Source: Candidatus Iainarchaeum sp. (lineage in GTDB: Archaea > Iainarchaeota > Iainarchaeia > Iainarchaeales > GCA-2688035). From it: a stretch of DNA of 16,537 nucleotides. The DNA lies in NCBI GenBank assembly GCA_017610245.1, contig JAFCCK010000003.1:1-16537 (forward strand). Reading direction: 5' to 3'. Under the pieces are notes generated by a model, which saw nothing but the letters and a program-made list of their open reading frames with translations, ran no database searches and was not told the origin of the DNA. Numbering within the stretch: the stretch's first letter is position 1; every line of letters starts with the position of its first letter. Both the position numbers and the translations under genes were made by a program. Positions 1 through 5,721 of the stretch are shown piece by piece.

Positions 1-1
1 A

Positions 2-952
2 GTAACAGAGCCGGACTTTAGCAGCCCCAGGGAGGCTCGCGACTTTCTTGACCAGCTTACCACTGTTTTGCAATATTTGAAAGTTTTTGATGTTAAAAAT
101 GGAACGCTGAAGGTTGATAGCAATCTTTCACTTGTTGGAGGGGCTCGTGTTGAAGTGAAGAACATTACTGGGAAGAAAGGGGTTGAGAAAGCTCTTGCAT
201 TTGAGGCTGCCCGCCATAAAGACCTTGCGGCAAAGGGAGAAGCTGTACAGCGGGAAACCCGTTCCTTTAACGAGAAAACACAAACCACTACTGCCCTACG
301 TGGAAAGGAAACAGAAGAGGATTATGGATATATTATGGAAAGTGACTTAACTGCAATTGAACTTACACAAGAGCAAATAAACTCTATAAAAGCGTCTTTG
401 CCTGAGTTACACGATGCTAAGGCCAAGCGTTTACAGAGACAATATGAATTGGATGAGTATACAGCAAGTGTCTTAGCAAGAAATGCAACTTTAGCTGACT
501 TGTTTGATGATGTGGCAAAAGGTGTTGACCCTAAGACAGCTGCAAAGTTTTTGACACGCGAACTAATGGCCGTTGTCAACAGAAGCGGCCTTGACTTAAA
601 TACGTTGCATCTAGATTCTAAGGAATTTTTATCTCTTTTTGAATCTTTTATGAAGGGCAATCTCACCGAAAAGATTGTAAGGGAAGCTATTATAGCTTAT
701 CTAACAGAAGGAATAAAACCAATGGATTTCGTTGAAAAACATCGACTTGCGAAGGATCTGAGCCAAGCAGATATAGAAGAAATAGTTGAAGAGGTTATGG
801 CACGCAATAGACAAGCTGTTGTAGACCTCAAAGCGGGGAAGCAGAAAAGTTTGCACTTTTTAGTGGGGCAAGTGATGCGTTTAGCTAAAGCTAAAGCTGA
901 TCCTAAACTTGTACAAAATTTAGTTAAGCGGAAATTGGAAAGGGAGAAATAA
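2..952 (+). CDS. gatB: Asp/Glu-tRNA amidotransferase subunit B, 3' part
   Basis: GatB of the GatCAB complex activates and transamidates misacylated Asp-tRNA(Asn) or Glu-tRNA(Gln). The reading frame is open from the window edge (first full codon at base 2), so the amino-terminal part lies outside; 316 residues are visible. The visible part begins with the family's V-T-E-P-D segment, followed by G-A-R-V-E-V-K-N-I, then R-E-T-R-S-F and an E-E-D-Y-G-Y-I-M-E-S-D-L stretch equivalent to the usual D-Y-R-Y-F-P-E-P-D-L. The rest matches the helical linker and the YqeY-like tRNA-binding tail, ending in the usual G-Q-V-M ... K-A-D-P-K-L-V pattern, so the carboxyl end is complete. An apparent TTG start at 68 is internal. 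GatB and GatE share this fold; the tail here is the GatB type, while a separate gatE lies at 11765-13630. In archaea GatCAB is normally used for Asn-tRNA. Confidence 0.93.
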   Translation, partial: VTEPDFSSPREARDFLDQLTTVLQYLKVFDVKNGTLKVDSNLSLVGGARVEVKNITGKKGVEKALAFEAARHKDLAAKGEAVQRETRSFNEKTQTTTALRGKETEEDYGYIMESDLTAIELTQEQINSIKASLPELHDAKAKRLQRQYELDEYTASVLARNATLADLFDDVAKGVDPKTAAKFLTRELMAVVNRSGLDLNTLHLDSKEFLSLFESFMKGNLTEKIVREAIIAYLTEGIKPMDFVEKHRLAKDLSQADIEEIVEEVMARNRQAVVDLKAGKQKSLHFLVGQVMRLAKAKADPKLVQNLVKRKLEREK

Positions 953-980
953 TACCGGAAATCTCCTCTCTTTCAAGATG

Positions 981-988
981 TTTATAAA
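981..988 (+). promoter_or_regulatory. TATA box of the LAGLIDADG gene
   Basis: TTTATAAA is centred about 26 bases ahead of the ATG at 1010. This is the archaeal spacing from TATA box to transcription start, so the endonuclease-like gene probably has its own promoter and a leaderless mRNA. No Shine-Dalgarno site is visible. Confidence 0.55.
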
Positions 989-1009
989 GAGAATAATTAA
1001 AATATTACT

Positions 1010-2173
1010 ATGGACCATTTTGAACTTTCAAATTTTCCAGAAGATACATATTTCTTTATAAGGGCCAACACACGGTACAGTCTGTTTGATAAATTAAAAA
1101 ATCGTTTTGGTTCATTGAGAGCAGCGGGAGAACATCTTGCAATTCCAGGAGCGGAATTATACTCGTGGAAAAATGGCTTTTCTAACAAAGAAAGACAGCA
1201 CAAAAAGAGAGTTAAAAGATACATTCCATTGCCTGCATTGGACAAAATCTCAAAGGCAACAGGTGTTTCTTTAAAAGAGTTGCAACGAAGTGTTATTGAG
1301 ATCAAAACTGGCTCACGTAGTGGCTTAATCAAAAACCTAACCCTACCTTTGGAAATAAAGCCAGAAACTTATGCTGTTTTAGGACACTTTTTGGGAGATG
1401 GCTATGGAGGTGAGAGAGGAAATTCTTGCTATGTAAATAAGAGCCCAGAAGCAATAGAAAACTTTGTTAAAAAACTAAGATTAGCCTTTGGTAATGTAGA
1501 GTATACTGTACTCCCTCAACATTATCGTGTCATAGTGTCTAAAATCGTGCCTAAGATTCTAAAGCAGTATTTTGAGATAAGTGATTTTAGGACTGGCAAA
1601 GCTAAACTATCTAGCAAACTATTAAAAGCTCCAAATGAGTGTTTAGTTGAATTCTTAAAAGCATTGATTATTGATGAGGGAAGTGTTATGGATAGTGGAA
1701 TTTATTTGGAGTTTTCGTCGCGAGCACATTTAATTAACGATCTTAAAAAGATATGTTCAAAGTTAGGTTATCAGTATTCCGATGGGAAACACTTTATAAT
1801 CTCTGTTAAGAGTTTTCCAAGAATAATCAAAGATATGAAAAATTTAGTCATACCTTCAAAACAACAAGCTTTGTTAAGCTACTTTAAGAGGAAAGGAAGA
1901 GGCTGGTACAATAGAAATAGAAACACAACAAAAAAAGAAATACTTCATCTGCTAACGAAGAACCCGATGAGTGTAAGAGAAATCGCCTTAAGATTAAACA
2001 TTAGAAAAGGAAGCGTAAGAATGCAATTAAAAGGGTATTCCCTCAATAATAGGCCTATTAAGGGCTTGTTGGATTTGGGGCTTGTAGAGCCAAAAGCAAA
2101 GGGCTGGAGAAATTCAACAATATTTGGATTAAAGACTAATGCGTGTGGTTTTGAATGCTTGAAGTGCCTGTAA
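1010..2173 (+). CDS. Free-standing LAGLIDADG homing-endonuclease-like protein
   Basis: A 387-residue protein with two LAGLIDADG-type motifs: A-V-L-G-H-F-L-G-D-G at residues 122-131 and F-L-K-A-L-I-I-D-E-G at 215-224. D130 and D222 are the likely metal-binding acids. Residues 25-95 look like an amino-terminal helix-turn-helix region, and residues 308-342 (K-E-I-L-H-L-L, then S-V-R-E-I-A-L-R-L) like a winged-helix domain, so DNA binding is likely at both ends. Double-motif members act as monomers that cut one long asymmetric site; some relatives have become regulators or maturases. There are no intein splicing blocks and the flanking gatB is complete, so the gene is not inside an intein. It is A+T-richer than the genes downstream, and its last 19 bases overlap the yjbQ-like gene. 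It could be an active mobile endonuclease or a domesticated DNA-binding protein; sequence alone does not decide. Confidence 0.85.
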   Translation: MDHFELSNFPEDTYFFIRANTRYSLFDKLKNRFGSLRAAGEHLAIPGAELYSWKNGFSNKERQHKKRVKRYIPLPALDKISKATGVSLKELQRSVIEIKTGSRSGLIKNLTLPLEIKPETYAVLGHFLGDGYGGERGNSCYVNKSPEAIENFVKKLRLAFGNVEYTVLPQHYRVIVSKIVPKILKQYFEISDFRTGKAKLSSKLLKAPNECLVEFLKALIIDEGSVMDSGIYLEFSSRAHLINDLKKICSKLGYQYSDGKHFIISVKSFPRIIKDMKNLVIPSKQQALLSYFKRKGRGWYNRNRNTTKKEILHLLTKNPMSVREIALRLNIRKGSVRMQLKGYSLNNRPIKGLLDLGLVEPKAKGWRNSTIFGLKTNACGFECLKCL

Positions 2174-2550
2174 AGAGCAGTGAGAGGAATCAGCTTATTG
2201 ATGTGACCGAGTTGGTGCAGGTCGCTGTTAGCAAAAGCAAGGCAAAGGACGGAATCTGTGTAATCTACTGCCCACATACTACTGCAGCTGTAACAATCAA
2301 TGAAAGCGCTGACCCTGCTGTTGTTCGCGATATTCTTTCAAAGCTGAGGGGGCTTGTCCCTCATGATGCAGGATACTCCCACACAGAGGGAAATGCAGAT
2401 GCGCACATTAAGAGCGCGCTGGTGGGAAACAGCAGGATTGTTTTGGTTAAGGGAGGAAAGCTTATTCTTGGGCAGTGGGAGGGGCTGTTCCTCTGCGAGT
2501 TTGACGGGCCGAGAAGCAGAAAATTGCTGGTAAGCGTTCTAAAGGAATAG
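2155..2550 (+). CDS. YjbQ/UPF0047 family protein
   Basis: A 131-residue protein of the YjbQ (UPF0047) family, a small single-domain beta fold found in bacteria and archaea. Family signatures are P-H-T-T-A-A-V-T-I-N-E at residues 40-50, H-T-E-G-N-A-D-A-H-I-K at 76-86, and L-G-Q-W-E-G-L-F-L-C-E-F-D-G-P-R at 105-120. The conserved histidines are thought to form the active site. Weak thiamin-phosphate-synthase activity has been reported for the E. coli homologue, but the physiological role is unsettled. The ATG at 2155 lies inside the end of the endonuclease-like gene and is preceded directly by an in-frame TGA, so no longer form exists. The protein starts at L-E-V-P-V-K and seems a few residues shorter at the amino end than typical members. 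Its 3' end overlaps the convergent glycosyltransferase gene by 12 bases. Confidence 0.92.
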   Translation: MLEVPVKSSERNQLIDVTELVQVAVSKSKAKDGICVIYCPHTTAAVTINESADPAVVRDILSKLRGLVPHDAGYSHTEGNADAHIKSALVGNSRIVLVKGGKLILGQWEGLFLCEFDGPRSRKLLVSVLKE

Positions 2551-3234
2551 CTTCCTGTCATAGTTGAGATTCTTGCAAACAACGCCTGTATCAATCCAAA
2601 GCTCAAACTTGTTCTTTTTCAAGTCCTCACAGAAGCATAAATGGTCGGCATTCCTTTCATCGTGCCTAAACTCTATCTTCTCAAGCACTTTTCTGGACAG
2701 CAGTATGCATCCAAAGGTGCAGTAATCAGCTTTCATTAATCTGCTCGGGAAGACCTCATCAATGGTAAAGCCCTGCTGTATTTGTTTGCCCTCTTTTTGT
2801 ATGCTTTTTGCAATCATGGGCTGCTGCAGCACATAGAGCTCGTTTCCCTCCTTATTAACAACCTCCCTGAAACACAGGGCGCTTACCACATCTTTTTTCG
2901 CTTCCATCAATTTTTCAACAACATTTGTTGGGGGGAGCTGGCTGTAGCCTATCAAGAGCAGGTAATCAAAGCCGTTGTCAAGGACATGCTTTCTCAGCAC
3001 ATTTCTGTCCCTAACAATCATTTCTATGCCGTTAGGCAAATGCTCAGTTTTTGTGACTTTGATTTTATCTATCCCATTGAAAATATTTGATGACCCCTCC
3101 TCCGGGGAATTGTCAAGTAAAAAAATTTCCTTGTCCCTGTAGCTCAAATCCAGCAAACCGCCCAGATAGGCCCCCAGCACAGGCTTAATGCCTGCATTTA
3201 CTGTATCGCCAACAAGCACTTTTGGCTGTTTCAT
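2539..3234 (-). CDS. Glycosyltransferase-like protein, degenerate paralogue
   Basis: A 231-residue protein clearly related to the gene just upstream (3231-3974). Both have K/R-V-L-V-G near the start, L-S-Y-(R/K)-(D/N)-K-E-I, L-L-D-N-S-P, a K-T-E-H segment, R-D-R-N-x-L-R and N-G-F-D-Y. This is the layout of a GT-A (GT2-like) nucleotide-sugar transferase. Where the paralogue has an acidic E-Q-D motif, this copy has G-Y-S-Q (about residues 96-99), and the late V-V-C-R-H of the paralogue is V-V-C-K-N here. Both usual metal-binding positions therefore look lost. It may be an inactive partner or have a changed activity. The start codon overlaps the upstream stop (ATGA), so the two are probably translationally coupled. 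The 3' end overlaps the convergent yjbQ-like gene. Confidence 0.75.
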   Translation of the reverse strand: MKQPKVLVGDTVNAGIKPVLGAYLGGLLDLSYRDKEIFLLDNSPEEGSSNIFNGIDKIKVTKTEHLPNGIEMIVRDRNVLRKHVLDNGFDYLLLIGYSQLPPTNVVEKLMEAKKDVVSALCFREVVNKEGNELYVLQQPMIAKSIQKEGKQIQQGFTIDEVFPSRLMKADYCTFGCILLSRKVLEKIEFRHDERNADHLCFCEDLKKNKFELWIDTGVVCKNLNYDRKLFL

Positions 3235-3974
3235 TCCGCTTCAGCCTCCCTTTCCTCTTTCGCCTTTCCCTGCAAAGGGCTAATAATGTGCCTGCAAACC
3301 ACGCTTGAATCAAGCCAAACATCAATTCCTTTTCTGTCACAATCATGGTGGAAGAGGGAATCATCATAGGCCGGGCTTTCTTTCATTAGCCTAAACTCTA
3401 TCTTCTCCAGCACAGGCCTATGGATTAACACGCAGGCAAGCCCACAGCCCTTAACCCTCGTCAGCCTGCTTGGGAAAATATCTGCAAAGGACATTCTCTT
3501 CTCCAAGCCGATTTCCTTGTGGGTGGGCACAGCCCAGGTATAGGTAGCGGGCAACAGTTCCCAGAGGCTTTCCCTGCCCTTTTTTGTTTGATAAACGTTG
3601 AGGGTAACGCCGCCGCAAACAGGCTTTTTTCTGCTAAGCAGCGTTTCTATACAATTTTTTGGCGGCACCACGTCCTGTTCCAATGACAGAAAATAATCAA
3701 AGCCCCCATTCAAAACCCTTTCGCGTAGCGTGTTTCTATCCCTCTTGACCATTTCCCTGACATTTTCAATATGCTCTGTTTTCTCTACCTTTAGGAAAGG
3801 CTCTTTTTTGAGCTCTTTGAAGAGCTCTTCATCAGGGCTGTTGTCAAGCAAAAGAATTTCCTTATTTTTGTAGGAAAGGTTTCGCAAGCCCTCCAAATAA
3901 TCTTCAATGGTCTGTTTTTTGTATGATGAGACAGGGCTTCCGACAAGCACCCTTGGCTGTTTTTCTTCTCCCAT
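3231..3974 (-). CDS. Glycosyltransferase, GT-A fold (GT2-like)
   Basis: A 247-residue protein resembling small family-2-type glycosyltransferases. The amino-terminal P-R-V-L-V-G-S-P-V and L-L-L-D-N-S-P segments fit the nucleotide-binding half. L-S-L-E-Q-D-V-V-P-P at about residues 97-105 supplies the acidic metal-binding motif (E99, D101), and a late D-V-W-L-D-S-S-V-V-C-R-H stretch supplies the histidine often found after the acceptor region. There is no signal peptide or membrane segment, so it is probably cytosolic or peripherally bound. The charged tail is rich in K, E and A. It is the first gene of a two-gene operon with a degenerate paralogue. The start at 3974 sits about 31 bases from an A+T-rich TATA-like element. 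Sugar donor and acceptor cannot be told from sequence. Confidence 0.78.
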   Translation of the reverse strand: MGEEKQPRVLVGSPVSSYKKQTIEDYLEGLRNLSYKNKEILLLDNSPDEELFKELKKEPFLKVEKTEHIENVREMVKRDRNTLRERVLNGGFDYFLSLEQDVVPPKNCIETLLSRKKPVCGGVTLNVYQTKKGRESLWELLPATYTWAVPTHKEIGLEKRMSFADIFPSRLTRVKGCGLACVLIHRPVLEKIEFRLMKESPAYDDSLFHHDCDRKGIDVWLDSSVVCRHIISPLQGKAKEEREAEAE

Positions 3975-3999
3975 TAAAATATTATTCTCCGAGCAAAAA

Positions 4000-4010
4000 C
4001 TTTTTTAATT
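4000..4010 (-). promoter_or_regulatory. TATA-like element for the glycosyltransferase pair
   Basis: On the minus strand the element reads AATTAAAAAAG, centred about 31 bases ahead of the ATG at 3974. It would give a leader of only a few bases. It is the best candidate in this stretch but is not a strong consensus match. Confidence 0.4.
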
Positions 4011-4100
4011 TACGTTGTCTGATACAATTTTTGAAAAACAAAAACTGGGCAAAAATAGTTCTAATTTCGATGACTGTACTATTTTGTTATTGTACCAAAA

Positions 4101-4116
4101 GCCATTTATAAATGGC
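4101..4116 (+). promoter_or_regulatory. 16-base perfect palindrome enclosing a TATA box
   Basis: GCCATTTATAAATGGC is identical to its reverse complement and contains TTTATAAA at 4105-4112. Transcription to the right would start near 4132-4137, giving a leader of about 135 bases before the gene at 4272. A palindrome placed on the TATA box is a natural operator for a dimeric repressor, and the winged-helix gene downstream (4555-5121) is the obvious candidate for autoregulation. The palindrome is seen directly; the operator role is inferred. Confidence 0.55.
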
Positions 4117-4139
4117 AAGCAGCTATTACTACAGGAAGT

Positions 4140-4265
4140 ACCTCCTATCACGAAGGTTGAATCACCCCCAGTGGAAGGGAAAAAATCCTTGTTTCACCTC
4201 GCATTTTTTGCCCTTCCCACTCTTTTTTCTTCTTTTTGGTTTTAACTGTTTTACCAAAAGGAGGT
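4140..4265 (+). promoter_or_regulatory. Putative structured leader with anti-Shine-Dalgarno element
   Basis: This region fills most of the roughly 300-base gap between the divergent operons. ACCTCCT at 4140-4146 is the exact complement of the Shine-Dalgarno sequence AGGAGGT at 4259-4265, which lies seven bases ahead of the ATG at 4272. Between them is a long hairpin with a T-rich tail (4171-4243). A second small hairpin pairs TTTTGGT (4234-4240) with ACCAAAA (4253-4259), ending beside the Shine-Dalgarno site. Alternative pairings could switch translation or transcription of the membrane protein gene. No known riboswitch class was recognised. Confidence 0.4.
4171..4243 (+). terminator. Hairpin plus T-rich tail (terminator or attenuator-like)
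   Basis: The left arm at 4171-4185 (GTGGAAGGG then six A) pairs with the right arm at 4204-4220 (six T, G, CCCTTCCCAC). This gives about 15 base pairs with one unpaired G and one unpaired C, around an 18-base loop. It is followed at once by T-rich sequence to 4243. This has the shape of an intrinsic terminator and lies upstream of the Shine-Dalgarno site of the next gene. It could end a short RNA of roughly 100 bases from the palindromic promoter, or act as an attenuator. Confidence 0.45.
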
Positions 4266-4271
4266 TATGCT

Positions 4272-4574
4272 ATGAGCTTTTGGGATTTTTTACGCCCCAT
4301 TACACAAACAGCTTGGGAAATCAATTTGGCCGCAGAGAGCCTTGCAATGCTTTTATCCCTTGGGATTCTTGTGATTTCACTGTTGGCTTACAGGAAAACC
4401 AAGAGCAAGCGCTTGCTCCTAGTTAGTGCAGCATTCCTGTTCTTCGCAATCAAATGGATTCTCAAGGTTGCCGACCAGATAATAAGCCCCGGATTTTTCT
4501 TTAGCAGGGCATCAGAGGCAGTTGCAGAATTGATTATCCTAGCGCTGCTGTTCTATGCAATATTCAAAAAATAG
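4272..4574 (+). CDS. Small membrane protein with three predicted helices
   Basis: A 100-residue protein starting at the ATG at 4272, chosen because a strong AGGAGGT Shine-Dalgarno site precedes it by seven bases; an earlier in-frame ATG at 4236 lacks one. Three hydrophobic segments are visible: about residues 22-41 (after A-A-E-S), 47-67 (ending near K-W-I-L-K) and 80-98 (ending F-Y-A-I-F-K-K). Basic residues between the first two (R-K-T-K-S-K-R) suggest a cytoplasmic loop. I do not recognise a named family. Its last 20 bases overlap the start of the winged-helix gene, suggesting the two work together, for instance as a membrane sensor and a regulator. That role is an inference from position only. 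Confidence 0.75.
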   Translation: MSFWDFLRPITQTAWEINLAAESLAMLLSLGILVISLLAYRKTKSKRLLLVSAAFLFFAIKWILKVADQIISPGFFFSRASEAVAELIILALLFYAIFKK

Positions 4575-5121
4575 GTGTTTTTGCTTGGCTGAACTGGATG
4601 ATGCGCTTTCTTTGAGTGCGAGGGACAAGATTTACAGGGCGGTAGTAAAAAATCCTGGGTTGCATTTTCGCGAGCTGCAAAGGAGAACTGAACTTGCAAC
4701 AGGCAGCTTGCAGTACCATCTGGACTATTTGGCGAGAAGGCACCTGGTGAAATCGGTTAAGCAGGGAAAGTTTGTACGATATTACAGCGTTCGCGGCGAG
4801 CAGTTTGGGGAAGACGAAACACTGATGAATCTGCTCAGGCAGGACAGCCTAAGGAAGATAGTGCTGTTTCTCCTCACGAGAAAAAGCGCAACAAATCTTG
4901 CCATTGCTGCAGCAGTAGGGCTAAGCCCAAGCACTGTTTCCTGGCACTTAAGCAAGCTTGTGGGCAACAATATCGTTGGAGTGAGAAAAAGGGTCAGGAA
5001 GAAATACTTTTACTTGGCCAACCCCGAGAAGGTCATGCAGCTGCTCCGCGGCTATAAGAAAAGCTTTTTGGATGAATTGGTTGACCACTTTGTTGAAATC
5101 TGGGATTCGATGGAGCCTTAA
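4555..5121 (+). CDS. Tandem winged-helix transcriptional regulator
   Basis: A 188-residue protein with two winged helix-turn-helix domains of the ArsR/HTH_20 type common in archaea. The first covers about residues 20-80, with H-F-R-E-L-Q-R-R-T, then S-L-Q-Y-H-L-D-Y-L as recognition helix and a K-F-V-R-Y-Y-S-V wing. The second covers about 95-160, with S-P-S-T-V-S-W-H-L-S-K-L and a K-K-Y-F-Y-L wing. A short helical tail follows and may serve dimerisation. No metal-binding cysteines are evident, so ligand sensing of the ArsR metal kind is not supported. The ATG at 4555 overlaps the membrane protein gene. A TTG at 4585 preceded by GGTG is a credible alternative start, which would remove ten residues. 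The gene is likely cotranscribed with the membrane protein and may bind the palindrome at 4101-4116. Confidence 0.85.
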   Translation: MQYSKNRCFCLAELDDALSLSARDKIYRAVVKNPGLHFRELQRRTELATGSLQYHLDYLARRHLVKSVKQGKFVRYYSVRGEQFGEDETLMNLLRQDSLRKIVLFLLTRKSATNLAIAAAVGLSPSTVSWHLSKLVGNNIVGVRKRVRKKYFYLANPEKVMQLLRGYKKSFLDELVDHFVEIWDSMEP

Positions 5122-5126
5122 TTTTT

Positions 5127-5432
5127 TCACAAAAAGTCAAAGCCGAAATAATAGCCCAGAATCCCAAAGAACAAATCGCTTATCTTGTTCAAAGGTCTTT
5201 CCCTGAACGCTTCCCTGTTTTCCCTTACCAGAAGCATTTCAAGAATCTCCCAGGCCACTATCAGTACAATCGCAATCTCAAAATCCTTTAGAAAAGCCCC
5301 TACAACCAGCCCCCCCAAGAAGTGGGTGAGCATATCAATTCTCTGATAGCGATAGTACCATCTTCCGCGATGAGCCAATCCCTGGACAAACAGGAAGACA
5401 GCTAACGTGGCAAGCTTCAACTCTAAGCCCAT
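5127..5432 (-). CDS. Small integral membrane protein, DUF2238/YjdF-like
   Basis: A 101-residue membrane protein with about three hydrophobic segments: an amino-terminal one (L-A-T-L-A-V-F-L-F-V), a middle one (about residues 48-68) and a carboxyl-terminal one (about 86-98). The pattern D-M-L-T-H-F-L-G-G, then A-W-E-I-L-E, then N-K-I-S-D-L-F-F-G-I-L-G-Y-Y-F-G recalls the DUF2238/YjdF group, in which conserved H, E, N and D residues lie near the membrane; the assignment is by pattern only. The function is unknown. The ATG at 5432 has a TATA-like element about 25 bases upstream, so a leaderless mRNA is likely. The gene ends five bases from the convergent winged-helix gene. Confidence 0.68.
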   Translation of the reverse strand: MGLELKLATLAVFLFVQGLAHRGRWYYRYQRIDMLTHFLGGLVVGAFLKDFEIAIVLIVAWEILEMLLVRENREAFRERPLNKISDLFFGILGYYFGFDFL

Positions 5433-5452
5433 AAATAATCAGTAGCGCAAAC

Positions 5453-5463
5453 CATATTTAATT
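5453..5463 (-). promoter_or_regulatory. TATA box for the small membrane protein
   Basis: On the minus strand this reads AATTAAATATG, centred about 25 bases ahead of the ATG at 5432. It lies between tRNA-Ile and the membrane protein gene, so that gene need not depend on tRNA transcription. Confidence 0.5.
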
Positions 5464-5471
5464 GCTCTTGA

Positions 5472-5559
5472 TGGATGAGGGCGGATTCGAACCGCCGACC
5501 TCCCGGTTTCTGGAAGCAATATCAGCCGGGTGCACTAGACCAGACTATGCTACTCATCC
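5472..5559 (-). tRNA. tRNA-Ile (GAT) with a 12-base intron
   Basis: The 88-base gene folds as a cloverleaf. The acceptor pairs GGATGAG with CTCATCC, with discriminator A at 5472. The D stem is GCAT/GTGC, the anticodon stem CCCGG/CCGGG, the variable loop AGGTC, and the T arm GGCGG-TTCGAAT-CCGCC with the last A and T of the loop read as usual. The anticodon loop is 19 bases instead of 7. Removing 12 bases after the base next to the anticodon leaves CTGATAA, i.e. anticodon GAT with a normal loop, and a 76-base mature tRNA. The surrounding CCCGG-CTGATAA-CCGGG-AGGTC is typical of archaeal tRNA-Ile. An alternative reading with CCA or TCC in the enlarged loop does not leave a normal loop. The 3' CCA is not encoded. 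Confidence 0.9.
5508..5519 (-). other. tRNA-Ile intron (canonical 37/38 position)
   Basis: On the minus strand the intron reads TTGCTTCCAGAA. CTG of the anticodon loop can pair with CAG inside the intron, leaving three-base bulges ATA and AAA on either side. This is close to the bulge-helix-bulge form cut by archaeal splicing endonuclease, though the central helix is only about three pairs. The boundary could shift by one base, because an A lies on each side. Confidence 0.7.
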
Positions 5560-5611
5560 AACAATAGAAATTGACTAAATAAACGGTTTTAAAGGTATTT
5601 AATTAATAACT

Positions 5612-5620
5612 TTTTATATA
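5612..5620 (+). promoter_or_regulatory. TATA box of the tRNA-Gln gene
   Basis: TTTTATATA is centred about 30 bases ahead of the first base of tRNA-Gln at 5646, within an A+T-rich stretch. It probably drives both the tRNA and the small gene that follows. Confidence 0.6.
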
Positions 5621-5645
5621 CTAACTTTTTTAAATTATCTTCAAC

Positions 5646-5718
5646 AGCCCCGTCGTCTAGCGGCCAAGGATGCCAGGCTCTGGACCTGGTGGCGAGAGTT
5701 CGAATCTCTCCGGGGCTA
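5646..5718 (+). tRNA. tRNA-Gln (CTG)
   Basis: The 73-base gene forms a clear cloverleaf. The acceptor pairs AGCCCCG with CGGGGCT, followed by discriminator A at 5718. The D stem is a three-pair GTC/GAT, the anticodon arm CCAGG-CTCTGGA-CCTGG with anticodon CTG, the variable loop TGGC, and the T arm GAGAG-TTCGAAT-CTCTC. There is no intron and no encoded CCA. The first pair is A-T, as in other archaeal tRNA-Gln genes, where Gln-tRNA is made by GlnRS-independent transamidation through GatDE; gatE is in this window. An open reading frame starts three bases after the tRNA. Confidence 0.95.
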
Positions 5719-5721
5719 TTC

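Noticed and set aside
1010..2173. Intein or group I intron carrying the endonuclease
   Set aside because: gatB ends normally before it, the frame has its own start and stop, and no intein splice blocks are seen.
4015..4426. Three overlapping open frames in the 3975-4271 gap
   Set aside because: They cross the palindromic promoter, the hairpin or the ribosome site, show no family features and lack ribosome sites. Regulatory content explains the region better.
5472..5559. Reading the minus-strand tRNA as Trp(CCA) or Gly(TCC)
   Set aside because: Neither anticodon leaves a seven-base loop after intron removal at the usual place, while GAT gives the typical archaeal tRNA-Ile anticodon arm.
5689..5721. 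Upstream extension of the zinc-finger gene
   Set aside because: The extension would be translated from inside tRNA-Gln; the ATG at 5722 is the natural start.
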